Below, one piece after another: positions 5,759 through 13,338 of a stretch of DNA of 17,652 nucleotides. The notes below the pieces were generated by a model. That model did no database searches and was not told the origin of the DNA. It was given only the letters and a program-made list of their open reading frames with translations. The stretch's first letter is position 1, and each line of letters starts with the position of its first letter. Source of the DNA: CANRIN01 sp964493515 (GTDB taxonomy: Bacteria; Bacillota; Clostridia; Oscillospirales; JAAYOS01); assembly GCA_964493515.1 (NCBI GenBank), contig CAZBNJ010000036.1:1-17652 (forward strand). The letters are read 5' to 3'. The position numbers and the translations under genes are program-made.

Positions 5759-7837
5759 ATGGAACTGCTCCTGCCGGCAGGTTCGCCGGAAGGTCTCCGT
5801 GCCGCGGTTATGAACGGCGCGGATGCCGTATACTTCGGACTTAAAAACTTCGGCGCCCGCCGAACGGCAAAAAACTTTACCGTAAGCGAAGCACGCGAGT
5901 CGGTGTCCTTTTGCCATGCGCGCGGCGTCAAGGCATATATAACCACCAACACGCTGCTGTTCGACCGCGAGCTGCCCGAGTTCTTCGCGCTCGCGCGAGA
6001 GATAAGCTCGATGGGCGCGGACGCGGTGCTGGTGCAGGATCTCGGCGTGCTGTCCATGCTGCGCGAGTGCCTGCCCGACCTGCCGCTGCACGCGTCCACA
6101 CAGATGACGATACTTAACGCCGAGGGAGCCAAGAAGGCGGCGGCGCTCGGATGCACGCGGGCGGTCGCGGCGCGCGAGCTGTCCGGCGAGGATCTGCGAA
6201 AGCTCTGCGCCGACAGTCCGATAGAGATCGAGGCGTTCATCCACGGCGCGCACTGCTTCTGCTACTCGGGGCAGTGCTACTTCTCGGCGTGCGTCGGCGG
6301 ACGGAGCGGCAATCGCGGCGGATGCGCCCAGCCCTGCCGCCTCGCCTACGGTTACGACAAACGCGACGACGCCTATCCGTTGTCACTCAAGGACCTTAGC
6401 CTTGCGGGACACCTCCGCGAGATGGAGGAGATGGGGGTCAAATCGCTGAAGATAGAGGGACGGCTCAAGCGCCCGGAGTACGCTGCGATAACCGCGCGGA
6501 TATACTCGCAGGCGCTGAAAAACGGACGCGAACCGACAGCCGACGAGCTTGCGACGCTCGCCGCGGTCTTTTCGCGCGACGGCTTTACCGACGGCTATTT
6601 CACCGGACACAAGGACGATCCGGATATGCTCGGACGGCGCACCGAGGCGGCAAAGACGGTCACCGACCCGCTGTTTGCCGAGGCTCGGCGCAGCTACGCT
6701 CAGGGGGCGCGCGACCCTCAGCGCATCGGCGTGAAGTTCGCGCTGATGGTCAGGACCGGCAAGCCCTCGCTGCTTGCGGCGGAGGACGATGAAGGCCGCC
6801 GCGTCGTGCTGGAGGGAGCGCCCGCCGAGCCTGCGCGCACCCGACCGCTGTCCCCCGCAGAGGCCACCACACAGCTATACAAGACCGGCGGCACGCCCTA
6901 CCGCTGCGACTTTGCCCGCGCAAAGGTCGAGCCGGGGGCGGCGCTGCCGCTCGCCGAGATAAACTCGCTTCGACGCACCGCGCTCGAGCGGCTGACCGCG
7001 CTGCGCACCGACCTTCCCGCGCGGAGGGTGTCCGAGCCGACGCCCGTCACCGAGCGCCCGCGCGCGCCGCATATGGCGCAGCTTGCGATGCAGGCGCGCA
7101 CGCTCGACCAGATAAGCGACCGTCTGCTTGAGCATCCGCCCGAGCGGATATACCTGCCGATAAGCGAGCTGATGCGCTCGAACGACCGCACCCGCGACCT
7201 CGTCCGAGCGACCAGGGTGACGGCGGTCCCGCCGCGCATCGTGCATCCGACCGAGATGCGCGAGCTGATATTCGCGTTGGACGATCTCCGCGCGGACGGC
7301 GTGGGCGAGCTGCTCTGCGGCAACATCGGACTTATCGACATCGCCCGCGAGCGCGGATACCGGCTTCGCGGCGACTACGGTCTGAACATCACCAACTCGC
7401 GCGCGCTCGAGCTTATCGCGGGCGAGGGATTTGAGTCGGCGACACTGAGCTTTGAGCTGACCTTTCCGCAGATACGCGCGATAAGCTCGCCGATACCGCT
7501 CGAGATCATCGCCTACGGACGGCTTCCGCTGATGATAACCGCACGAAGGCTGGGTGAAAACGGAAGCTCGGCGCACAATCTGGTCGACCGCACCGGCGCG
7601 CGATTCCCGTTTATCGACGCGGAGGGCGGACGCAGCGAGATATTCAATTCGCAGAAGCTGTGGCTTGCGGACAAGCAGGAGGACTGCGAGTCGCTCGGCG
7701 TGGACACGCTGCGGCTGATGCTTACCACCGAAAATCCGCGCGAGGCGGAGAACGTGCTTGCGGCATATCGCGGCGAGCCGGACGCCCAGTCGCTCGCGCA
7801 GTATACCCGAGGACTGTATTACAGGGGAGTTGAGTAA
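5759..7837 (+). CDS. Peptidase U32 family protein, probable RNA hydroxylase-type (RlhA/TrhP-like)
   Basis: A 692-residue protein. The true start is ATG 5759 (MELLLPAG) with AAAGGTG just upstream; the frame is open further 5', but those codons read as leader. The N-terminal barrel half carries the U32 signature EAFIHGAHCFCYSGQCYFS at about 158-176, then GRSGNRGGCAQPCR (181-194) and KIEGRLKRPEY (231-241). Cysteines 166, 173, 189 and 193 are candidates for binding an iron-sulphur cluster, as reported for U32 relatives UbiU/UbiV. Characterised U32 enzymes TrhP and RlhA hydroxylate tRNA U34 or 23S rRNA using prephenate-dependent chemistry; proteolytic activity is doubtful despite the name. The extra C-terminal half of about 350 residues fits the long U32 form (DUF3656-like, as in RlhA). 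One base separates its stop from dut. The exact RNA target cannot be told from the sequence. Confidence 0.88.
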   Translation: MELLLPAGSPEGLRAAVMNGADAVYFGLKNFGARRTAKNFTVSEARESVSFCHARGVKAYITTNTLLFDRELPEFFALAREISSMGADAVLVQDLGVLSMLRECLPDLPLHASTQMTILNAEGAKKAAALGCTRAVAARELSGEDLRKLCADSPIEIEAFIHGAHCFCYSGQCYFSACVGGRSGNRGGCAQPCRLAYGYDKRDDAYPLSLKDLSLAGHLREMEEMGVKSLKIEGRLKRPEYAAITARIYSQALKNGREPTADELATLAAVFSRDGFTDGYFTGHKDDPDMLGRRTEAAKTVTDPLFAEARRSYAQGARDPQRIGVKFALMVRTGKPSLLAAEDDEGRRVVLEGAPAEPARTRPLSPAEATTQLYKTGGTPYRCDFARAKVEPGAALPLAEINSLRRTALERLTALRTDLPARRVSEPTPVTERPRAPHMAQLAMQARTLDQISDRLLEHPPERIYLPISELMRSNDRTRDLVRATRVTAVPPRIVHPTEMRELIFALDDLRADGVGELLCGNIGLIDIARERGYRLRGDYGLNITNSRALELIAGEGFESATLSFELTFPQIRAISSPIPLEIIAYGRLPLMITARRLGENGSSAHNLVDRTGARFPFIDAEGGRSEIFNSQKLWLADKQEDCESLGVDTLRLMLTTENPREAENVLAAYRGEPDAQSLAQYTRGLYYRGVE

Positions 7838-7838
7838 A

Positions 7839-8291
7839 ATGACACTGAAGTTTGATTACAAGCTCATACCGACGGCGGGGGGCTACACCGTGCCCGCGCC
7901 CTATCGCGGATCGGACGGAGCGGCGGGGCTTGACCTGCACGCCGCGCTGGACGGGCCGGTGACCGTAGAGCCGGGAGCGCGCGCGGGGATACCGCTGGGG
8001 ATAGCCGCCGCCGTGCCGCACGGATATGTCGGACTGCTCTGCTCGCGCTCAAGCCTTGGGGTGAAGCACGGACTGATGATGGCAAACTCGGTCGGCGTCA
8101 TCGACGAGGACTATCGCGGACAGTGGCAGGTGTGGCTGATAAACACGTCGGACACGCCGTACACCATACAGCCGGGTGACCGCGTCTGCCAGGTGCTGCT
8201 GCTGCCCTATGCCGTGGGCGAGCCGCACGAGGTGGATGAGCTGAGCGGCACCGAGCGCGGAAGCGGCGGATTTGGCTCCACCGGCAAGTAA
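7839..8291 (+). CDS. dut: Deoxyuridine 5'-triphosphate nucleotidohydrolase (dUTPase)
   Basis: A 150-residue trimeric-type dUTPase, known to convert dUTP to dUMP and pyrophosphate, keeping uracil out of DNA and feeding thymidylate synthesis. All five motifs are present: GSDGAAGLDLHA (24-35), CSRSSLGVK (68-76), NSVGVIDEDYRG (83-94, D89 being the expected catalytic Asp), PGDRVCQVLL (112-121) and the glycine-rich RGSGGFGSTGK (140-150). Start: ATG 7839 with AGGGGAG at 7822-7828 and only one base after the U32 stop, so the two are probably translationally coupled. An in-frame upstream ATG at 7758 would add 27 arginine-rich residues that overlap the U32 gene and is not credible. Confidence 0.96.
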   Translation: MTLKFDYKLIPTAGGYTVPAPYRGSDGAAGLDLHAALDGPVTVEPGARAGIPLGIAAAVPHGYVGLLCSRSSLGVKHGLMMANSVGVIDEDYRGQWQVWLINTSDTPYTIQPGDRVCQVLLLPYAVGEPHEVDELSGTERGSGGFGSTGK

Positions 8292-8314
8292 AAAAGGGGT
8301 AAAACAGGCAAAAT

Positions 8315-8890
8315 ATGGAGAAGATCATACTTGCAAGCTCGTCGCCCCGCCGTCGCGAACTTCTGCGCCAGGTGGGATGCGAGTTTGAGGTGATAGTGTC
8401 CGACGTGGATGAGCCGCGTCCGCAGCGGGGAGAGGACCCGCGCGGCTTCGTTTCGCGGAGTGCCGCCGTCAAGTGCGACGCGGTGGCGCGGGAGCATCCC
8501 GACCGCGTGGTGCTCGCGGCGGACACGATAGTCGTCTGCGGCGGTGCGATACTCGGCAAGCCGCGCGACGAGAGCGACGCGTTCGATATGCTGAAAAGCC
8601 TTGTCGGGCGCGAGCATCAGGTGATGAGCTGCGTGGTCGCCCGACGCGGTGAGCGGTGCTCGCAGCGGCTGTCGGTGACCGATGTCAGCTTTCGCGCCGA
8701 CATGACCGACGACGAGCTGCGGCGCTATATCGCGACCGGCGAGCCGATGGACAAGGCGGGAGCGTACGGGATACAGGGCATGGGCGCTCTGCTCGTGCGC
8801 CGCATCAACGGCGACTACTTCGGAGTGGTGGGACTGCCGCTTGCGGACACCGCGTCGCTGCTCGGCGAGTTTGGCGTAGAGCTTATTTGA
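8315..8890 (+). CDS. maf: Maf-family nucleoside triphosphate pyrophosphatase
   Basis: A 191-residue house-cleaning nucleotide pyrophosphatase. Motifs in order: SSSPRRRELL (8-17), AADTIV (68-73, D70 catalytic), GKPRD (81-85), and GEPMDKAGAYGIQG (142-155), which has the conserved D146, K147 and Gln154. Family members hydrolyse dTTP/UTP or modified nucleotides and were first linked to septum formation inhibition in Bacillus; which substrate group applies is not certain. The ATG is 23 bases after dut, in the same operon. In many Firmicutes maf is followed by radC and mreB; here mreC follows directly after 22 bases. Confidence 0.94.
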   Translation: MEKIILASSSPRRRELLRQVGCEFEVIVSDVDEPRPQRGEDPRGFVSRSAAVKCDAVAREHPDRVVLAADTIVVCGGAILGKPRDESDAFDMLKSLVGREHQVMSCVVARRGERCSQRLSVTDVSFRADMTDDELRRYIATGEPMDKAGAYGIQGMGALLVRRINGDYFGVVGLPLADTASLLGEFGVELI

Positions 8891-8912
8891 TTTTCGAGAG
8901 GGGGCGAGCATC

Positions 8913-9755
8913 GTGAAGAATCTGCTTCGGAACAAGGCCGTGATAAGCCTTGCGGTGGTGCTCGCGCTGATAATCGTGATGGGCGTGATAAGCTTTGCGG
9001 TGCAGGGCGAGTCCAGTCCGGTCGCGAACATCTTTGGGGTCATCGCTACGCCCTTCCGCTCCGCAGCGGACGGCATAAGCGGATTTTTCGAGAATATGTA
9101 CGCGCGAAACTACGAGTTTGAGGAGCTTAAGGCGGAAAACGAGCGCCTTCGCAAGCTGATAGCCGACATGGAGGCGGACGTGCGCCGAGGCGAGCAGCTG
9201 GTCGAGGAGAACGAGCGGCTGCGCGACCTGGTCGGCGTCACCCAGGCGAGAAACGACCTGAATGTCGAGATGGCGAACATCGTCAGTCGGGGCAGCTCAA
9301 ACTGGGAGTCCACCTTCACGATATCCAAGGGCACAAAGGACGGCGTGGAGAAGTTCGACTGCGTGATAAGCTCGGAGGGCTTCCTCGTCGGGCATATAAG
9401 CGAGGCGGGCGAGAACTGGGCGATGGTCTCCACGGTCATCGACACCACGACTTCGGTCGGCGCGAAGATATACCGCACCGGCGACGTGGCGACCGCGCTC
9501 GGCGACTTTGAGCTTATGTACGACGGCAAGCTCAAGCTCGCGTACTTCCCCGAGAGCGCGGTGCTGCTCAACGGCGATACGGTGCTTACGAGCGGCGTTG
9601 GCGAGGTCTACCCCGCGGGACTTCCGATAGGCAAGATATGCGACGTGCATCCGTCGGACAGCGGCGCGGGCAGCTACGCGGTGATCGAGCCGTCGGTCGA
9701 CTTCGATTCGCTGGTGCAGGTGTTCGTCGTGACCGACTTTGACATAAACGAGTGA
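8913..9755 (+). CDS. mreC: Rod shape-determining protein MreC
   Basis: A 280-residue bitopic membrane protein of the elongasome. A GTG start (8913) is preceded by GAGAGGGGG. A transmembrane helix lies at about 8-29, a coiled coil (FEELKAENERLRKLI and onward) at about 66-110 for dimerisation, then the beta-rich periplasm-side (extracytoplasmic) domain. The conserved ending TSGVGEVYPAGLPIGKI falls at 226-242. MreC is known to link MreB filaments and MreD to PBP2 and RodA during lateral wall synthesis. Length is typical. The stop is 4 bases before mreD. mreB is not next to it, unlike the common order. Confidence 0.94.
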   Translation: MKNLLRNKAVISLAVVLALIIVMGVISFAVQGESSPVANIFGVIATPFRSAADGISGFFENMYARNYEFEELKAENERLRKLIADMEADVRRGEQLVEENERLRDLVGVTQARNDLNVEMANIVSRGSSNWESTFTISKGTKDGVEKFDCVISSEGFLVGHISEAGENWAMVSTVIDTTTSVGAKIYRTGDVATALGDFELMYDGKLKLAYFPESAVLLNGDTVLTSGVGEVYPAGLPIGKICDVHPSDSGAGSYAVIEPSVDFDSLVQVFVVTDFDINE

Positions 9756-9759
9756 CGCC

Positions 9760-10281
9760 ATGAGAACAAACGGAAGGTTCGCGCTGATAATGAAATGGGC
9801 GCTGTACGCGGTGCTGGCTGCGGTCACCGCCGTGATGCAGAACTACGTCTTTTCGCGACTTGAGATATTCGGGATAACGCCGCTGCTGCTCGGAGGGCTT
9901 GCGGTGTGCATCGGTATGTTCGAGGGCGCGGCTGCGGGAGCGATATGCGGCGGACTGCTCGGCGCGGTCATGTACGCGACCGACACGGGCGTGGAGCTTA
10001 TCTACGCGGCGGTCTACGCGTGCGGAGGCTTTGCCGCGGGAATGCTCTGCGAACAGCTTATGGGCAAGCGGCTGGCGGTCGCGGTGCTTATGTCGCTTGC
10101 GCTGAACACCGCGGCGTGCGTGCTGTTTTTCGTGCTGATAATGTGGCTGCCCGGACGCGCGGGACTGTTCGCGATGCTGCGCGTGGGACTGCCCGAGATA
10201 ATCTATTCGACCGCCGTCACGCCGGTGGTATACCTGCCGGTGCGGCTGCTCGCGAAAGCCGGCGGCAGTCTTGAGGAATGA
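9760..10281 (+). CDS. mreD: Rod shape-determining protein MreD
   Basis: A 173-residue, very hydrophobic membrane protein with about five transmembrane segments (roughly 11-28, 38-58, 60-73, 80-97 and 105-130), plus a further hydrophobic stretch near 145-163. The pattern FEGAAAGAICGGLLGAVMYATD (split at 54-75) matches the MreD hallmark E-x3-G-x3-G-x2-G...D. It lies 4 bases after mreC with only a weak ribosome binding site, so translation is probably coupled. It works with MreC and PBP2 in cell elongation. Identity rests on motif, topology and position. Confidence 0.9.
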   Translation: MRTNGRFALIMKWALYAVLAAVTAVMQNYVFSRLEIFGITPLLLGGLAVCIGMFEGAAAGAICGGLLGAVMYATDTGVELIYAAVYACGGFAAGMLCEQLMGKRLAVAVLMSLALNTAACVLFFVLIMWLPGRAGLFAMLRVGLPEIIYSTAVTPVVYLPVRLLAKAGGSLEE

Positions 10282-10316
10282 AACACGCGAAATAACAGCG
10301 AAAGGAGGGGACACAG

Positions 10317-12410
10317 TTGGAGGGACGAAGGCTGATGCGTCGGGTCTGCGCGATAGCGGCGCTGACATTGACCGCGGCGTTTATCATGGTCATACGCCTC
10401 TACGACCTGCAGATAGTCAACGGACTTGTCTGGTCGGAGCAGAGCGAGCGCCGCATCACACGCACCGTTGAGGTACCGGCGGCGCGCGGCGAGATGGTCG
10501 ACCGCTACGGCAGAAAGCTGGTCACCAACCGCATCGCGTACAGCGTCGGCTTTGACACCAAGCTGCTGCCCTCCGGACGCGAAAACGAGATTGCGGAAAG
10601 GCTTGTCGCGTCGGCGGAGAGCGAGGGCGTCGAGTGGGACACCAACTTCCCGCTCAGGTGGTCGCGCGCCATGAACAGGTGGACGTATGCGAGCGACTCG
10701 AACATCGGCATGGGAAGAATGGGACGCTTCCTCGCGGCGCTGGAGATAATAACCGCCGACGAGCGGGAGAACTGGCAGGAGAAGCTCACCCCGCAGGAGC
10801 TTGCGGACAGGCTGTACGAGGAGTACGGGCTGGACGCGGACACCGACCCGCAGACCGCGCGGGGGATACTTGCGGTGCGCTGGGAGCTGGACATACGCAG
10901 CGCCCGCATCGCGCTGAACATCCCGCGCTATATCTTCGCCTCCGACGTGGACGGTCGGTTCATCTCCATCGTCGCCGAGCGCGATCTGCCCGGCGTGGAG
11001 ATAGTGACCGAGACGGTGCGCCAGTACGAAACGGACAGCGCGGCGAATCTGCTCGGGCGCGTGACCAAGATATTTGAAAACGAGGTCGAGCAGTACAAGG
11101 AAAAGGGCTATCCGCTGGACGCGACCGTGGGCAGAGACGGCGCGGAGAAGGCTTTTGAGGACCTCCTGCGCGGCAAGGACGGCGTCCGCGTGGAGGAGCG
11201 CAGCGAATCGGGAAGCGTGACCGGCGTGGTCTATTCGACCGAGCCTCAGCCGGGAAACAACGTGATGCTGACCATCGATATAAGTCTCCAGGAGACCGCC
11301 GAAAAGTCGCTTGCCGCGCGCATCGAGGAGATAAAGGAGCTGGGCGAGGCGGGAAACAGCGGCGGTGCGGCGGATGTTGGCGGCGGCGCGGTGGTGGTGC
11401 TCGACGTAAAGACCTTCGAGATACTTGCCGCGGCTAACTACCCGACCTATTCGCTGAAGACCTTCGGCGCGGACTACAACGACCTGCTTGAGGATCCGCT
11501 CGAGCCGATGAACAACCGCGCGTTCATGGGTCTGTATCAGCCCGGATCGACCTTCAAAATGTCCACCGCCGTCACCGCGCTGGAAAGCGGCGTTATAGCG
11601 CCATCCACGCGGATAATGACCAAGGGAATATATACCTACTACCAGGGCTATCAGCCGGCGTGCGAGATATACCTGAACTATCGCGGCAGCCACGGACTGA
11701 TAAACGTCGTGGACGCGATACGCGTGAGCTGCAACTACTTCTTCTTCGAGGTCGGACGGCTGAGCGGCATCGACCGCATGAACACCTACGCGCGTATGCT
11801 CGGACTCGGCGAGCCGACCGGCGTCGAGCTGCCCGAGTACACCGGCATACTCGCGGGCAAGGATGAGCGCGAGGCGGGCGGCGGAACGTGGTACGGCGGC
11901 GACACGCTCGCGGCGGCGATAGGTCAGTCGGACAACCTGTTCACCCCGCTTCAGATGGCGGTGTATGTCGCGTCGCTGGTGAATCCGAACGGCGAGCGCC
12001 TGGAGGCGCATCTTCTCAAATCGGTGCGCACCTACGACTATTCGAGCGTGATAAGCGAGTACAAACCGGAAGTCCTGTCCACGGTGGACATCTCCGACGA
12101 GACGCGCGATACGGTGATGAAGGGAATGCTTCAGGTGTCGCGCAGCGGCAGCGCCGTCGTGACCTTCGGCAACTATCCGATAGACGTCGGCACAAAGACG
12201 GGCACGGCTCAGACCGGACGGGGTTCACCGAACGGCGTGTTCGTTGCGTTCGCGCCGTATGACGACCCGCAGATAGCGGTCGCGGTGGTGGTCGAGCACG
12301 CGGGCAAGGGTTCGATAATCGGCTCGGTCGCGCGGGATATACTCGACGCGTACTTCCGAACGGACAGCTCATTTGACGCGGTGCAGGGCGAGGGCACGCT
12401 GATAGACTGA
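10317..12410 (+). CDS. Class B penicillin-binding protein 2 (elongation-specific transpeptidase)
   Basis: A 697-residue peptidoglycan DD-transpeptidase (MrdA/PbpA type). The TTG start (10317) is supported by AAAGGAGGGG at 10301-10310, 6 bases away; an ATG at 10335 is too far from that site. One transmembrane anchor lies at about 8-27. The pedestal motif ARGEMVDRYGRKL is at 56-68. The transpeptidase domain covers about 350-680, with STFK (S411 nucleophile, K414), SCN (471-473) and KTGT (627-630). It ends the mreCD operon and fits the PBP2 role with MreC, MreD and a SEDS protein; no rodA is found alongside. It lacks obvious PASTA domains. The segment 84-200 is longer than in minimal PBP2 proteins, as is common in Clostridia. 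Confidence 0.94.
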   Translation: MEGRRLMRRVCAIAALTLTAAFIMVIRLYDLQIVNGLVWSEQSERRITRTVEVPAARGEMVDRYGRKLVTNRIAYSVGFDTKLLPSGRENEIAERLVASAESEGVEWDTNFPLRWSRAMNRWTYASDSNIGMGRMGRFLAALEIITADERENWQEKLTPQELADRLYEEYGLDADTDPQTARGILAVRWELDIRSARIALNIPRYIFASDVDGRFISIVAERDLPGVEIVTETVRQYETDSAANLLGRVTKIFENEVEQYKEKGYPLDATVGRDGAEKAFEDLLRGKDGVRVEERSESGSVTGVVYSTEPQPGNNVMLTIDISLQETAEKSLAARIEEIKELGEAGNSGGAADVGGGAVVVLDVKTFEILAAANYPTYSLKTFGADYNDLLEDPLEPMNNRAFMGLYQPGSTFKMSTAVTALESGVIAPSTRIMTKGIYTYYQGYQPACEIYLNYRGSHGLINVVDAIRVSCNYFFFEVGRLSGIDRMNTYARMLGLGEPTGVELPEYTGILAGKDEREAGGGTWYGGDTLAAAIGQSDNLFTPLQMAVYVASLVNPNGERLEAHLLKSVRTYDYSSVISEYKPEVLSTVDISDETRDTVMKGMLQVSRSGSAVVTFGNYPIDVGTKTGTAQTGRGSPNGVFVAFAPYDDPQIAVAVVVEHAGKGSIIGSVARDILDAYFRTDSSFDAVQGEGTLID

Positions 12411-12456
12411 TGAAAACAGTGAATCATGTTTGAATGTTTTGGCTTGCGCACATAAA

Positions 12457-12465
12457 TTTTCCACA
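12457..12465 (+). promoter_or_regulatory. DnaA-box-like nonamer upstream of the minD promoter
   Basis: TTTTCCACA differs by one base from the DnaA box TTATCCACA. It lies 8 bases before the minD -35. A single near-match can arise by chance in AT-rich intergenic DNA; function is unproven. Confidence 0.25.
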
Positions 12466-12473
12466 AAAACCGC

Positions 12474-12502
12474 TTGTAAATGTTCGCCGAACCTGTTATA
12501 AT
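12474..12502 (+). promoter_or_regulatory. Promoter of minD - mgsA - hypothetical - hisS - aspS
   Basis: -35 TTGTAA (12474-12479), 17-base spacer, perfect -10 TATAAT (12497-12502) with TG at 12494-12495 (TGT-TATAAT). A second TATAAT lies at 12508-12513, close to the expected start site. No terminator hairpin is visible between the PBP2 stop and this promoter, so read-through from the upstream operon is possible. Confidence 0.82.
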
Positions 12503-12543
12503 CAACCTATAATCGGGAAATTGGCTTGTGGAGGGCGTTGTCA

Positions 12544-13296
12544 GTGGGTAAGTCAGTGTTTGTGGCGAGCGGAAAGGGAGGCGTCGGCAAGACCTCGCTT
12601 GTGGCGGGGGTAGCCGCGTGCCTTGCATCCATGCGCTTTCGCGTGCTCTGCATCGACTCGGACGTGGGGCTTCGCAACCTGGACATCCCGCTCGGAATGA
12701 CCGACGTGACCGCGCTTGACCTGGGTGACGTGCTTCGACGTGACGCCGCGCTGCGCGATGCCGCGGTCGAACATCCCGAGCTGCCCGGACTGTACCTGCT
12801 TGCCGCGCCGCCCGAGCTGACATCCGATGAGATAGCGATGCTGCCGGCGCTCATAACCTATGCCTCCGGTCAGTTCGACTTCTGCATCGTCGACTGTCCG
12901 GCGGGACTGGGCGTGACGGTGCGTGCCGCCGCAAAGGTGGGCGCAATGGGCATGATAGTCGCTACACCGGACCGCACGAGCCTTCGGGACGCGGAGGCTG
13001 CGGCGAGACTGTTTGAGGGCATCGGCCCGAAGACACAGGATCTCCGGCTGATACTCAGCCGCGCACGACCGTCGCTTATGGCGCGCGGCGACGCTCCAAA
13101 CGCCGACGACGCGATAGACGCGGTCGGCATCCCGCTTCTCGGCGTTGTGCCGGAGGACGAGCGGGTCATATCCAGCTCCAACCGTGGCGAACCGCTGGTG
13201 CTTACGCGCACCGACGGAGCCGCCGCCGCTTATCTGCGTATCGCACGGCGTATCGCGGGAGAGCGGGTGGCGCTCGCACCGGAATTTTTGAAATAA
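12544..13296 (+). CDS. minD: MinD/ParA-type ATPase, MinD-like, short at the C terminus
   Basis: A 250-residue deviant Walker A ATPase. The GTG start (12544) is 8 bases after GGAGGG (12530-12535); an upstream TTG at 12538 sits too close to that site. SGKGGVGKT at 9-17 gives signature lysines K11 and K16. DSDVGLRNLDIPLG at 38-51 is characteristic of MinD rather than plasmid ParA. DCPAG is at 117-121 and GVVPEDERVISSSNRGEPL at 200-218 matches the MinD C-terminal core. MinD normally recruits MinC to the membrane to block FtsZ at wrong sites. Here the protein stops at ...ERVALAPEFLK, before the amphipathic membrane-targeting helix that usually ends MinD. Neither minC nor minE is nearby. It may therefore be a MinD relative with a changed role. 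The position after PBP2 matches the usual mre-min order. Confidence 0.82.
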   Translation: MGKSVFVASGKGGVGKTSLVAGVAACLASMRFRVLCIDSDVGLRNLDIPLGMTDVTALDLGDVLRRDAALRDAAVEHPELPGLYLLAAPPELTSDEIAMLPALITYASGQFDFCIVDCPAGLGVTVRAAAKVGAMGMIVATPDRTSLRDAEAAARLFEGIGPKTQDLRLILSRARPSLMARGDAPNADDAIDAVGIPLLGVVPEDERVISSSNRGEPLVLTRTDGAAAAYLRIARRIAGERVALAPEFLK

Positions 13297-13338
13297 AGCA
13301 CAGACAGACGGCAGGGAAACGGGAAAGGAGAAAGACAC

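Noticed and set aside
10203..12011. A 602-codon open frame on the minus strand across PBP2 and the mreD end
   Set aside because: It is antisense to a protein with complete catalytic motifs, and its product is a His/Arg/Val/Leu-rich string with no domain. TTA, CTA and TCA codons are rare in these genes, so long antisense frames are expected.
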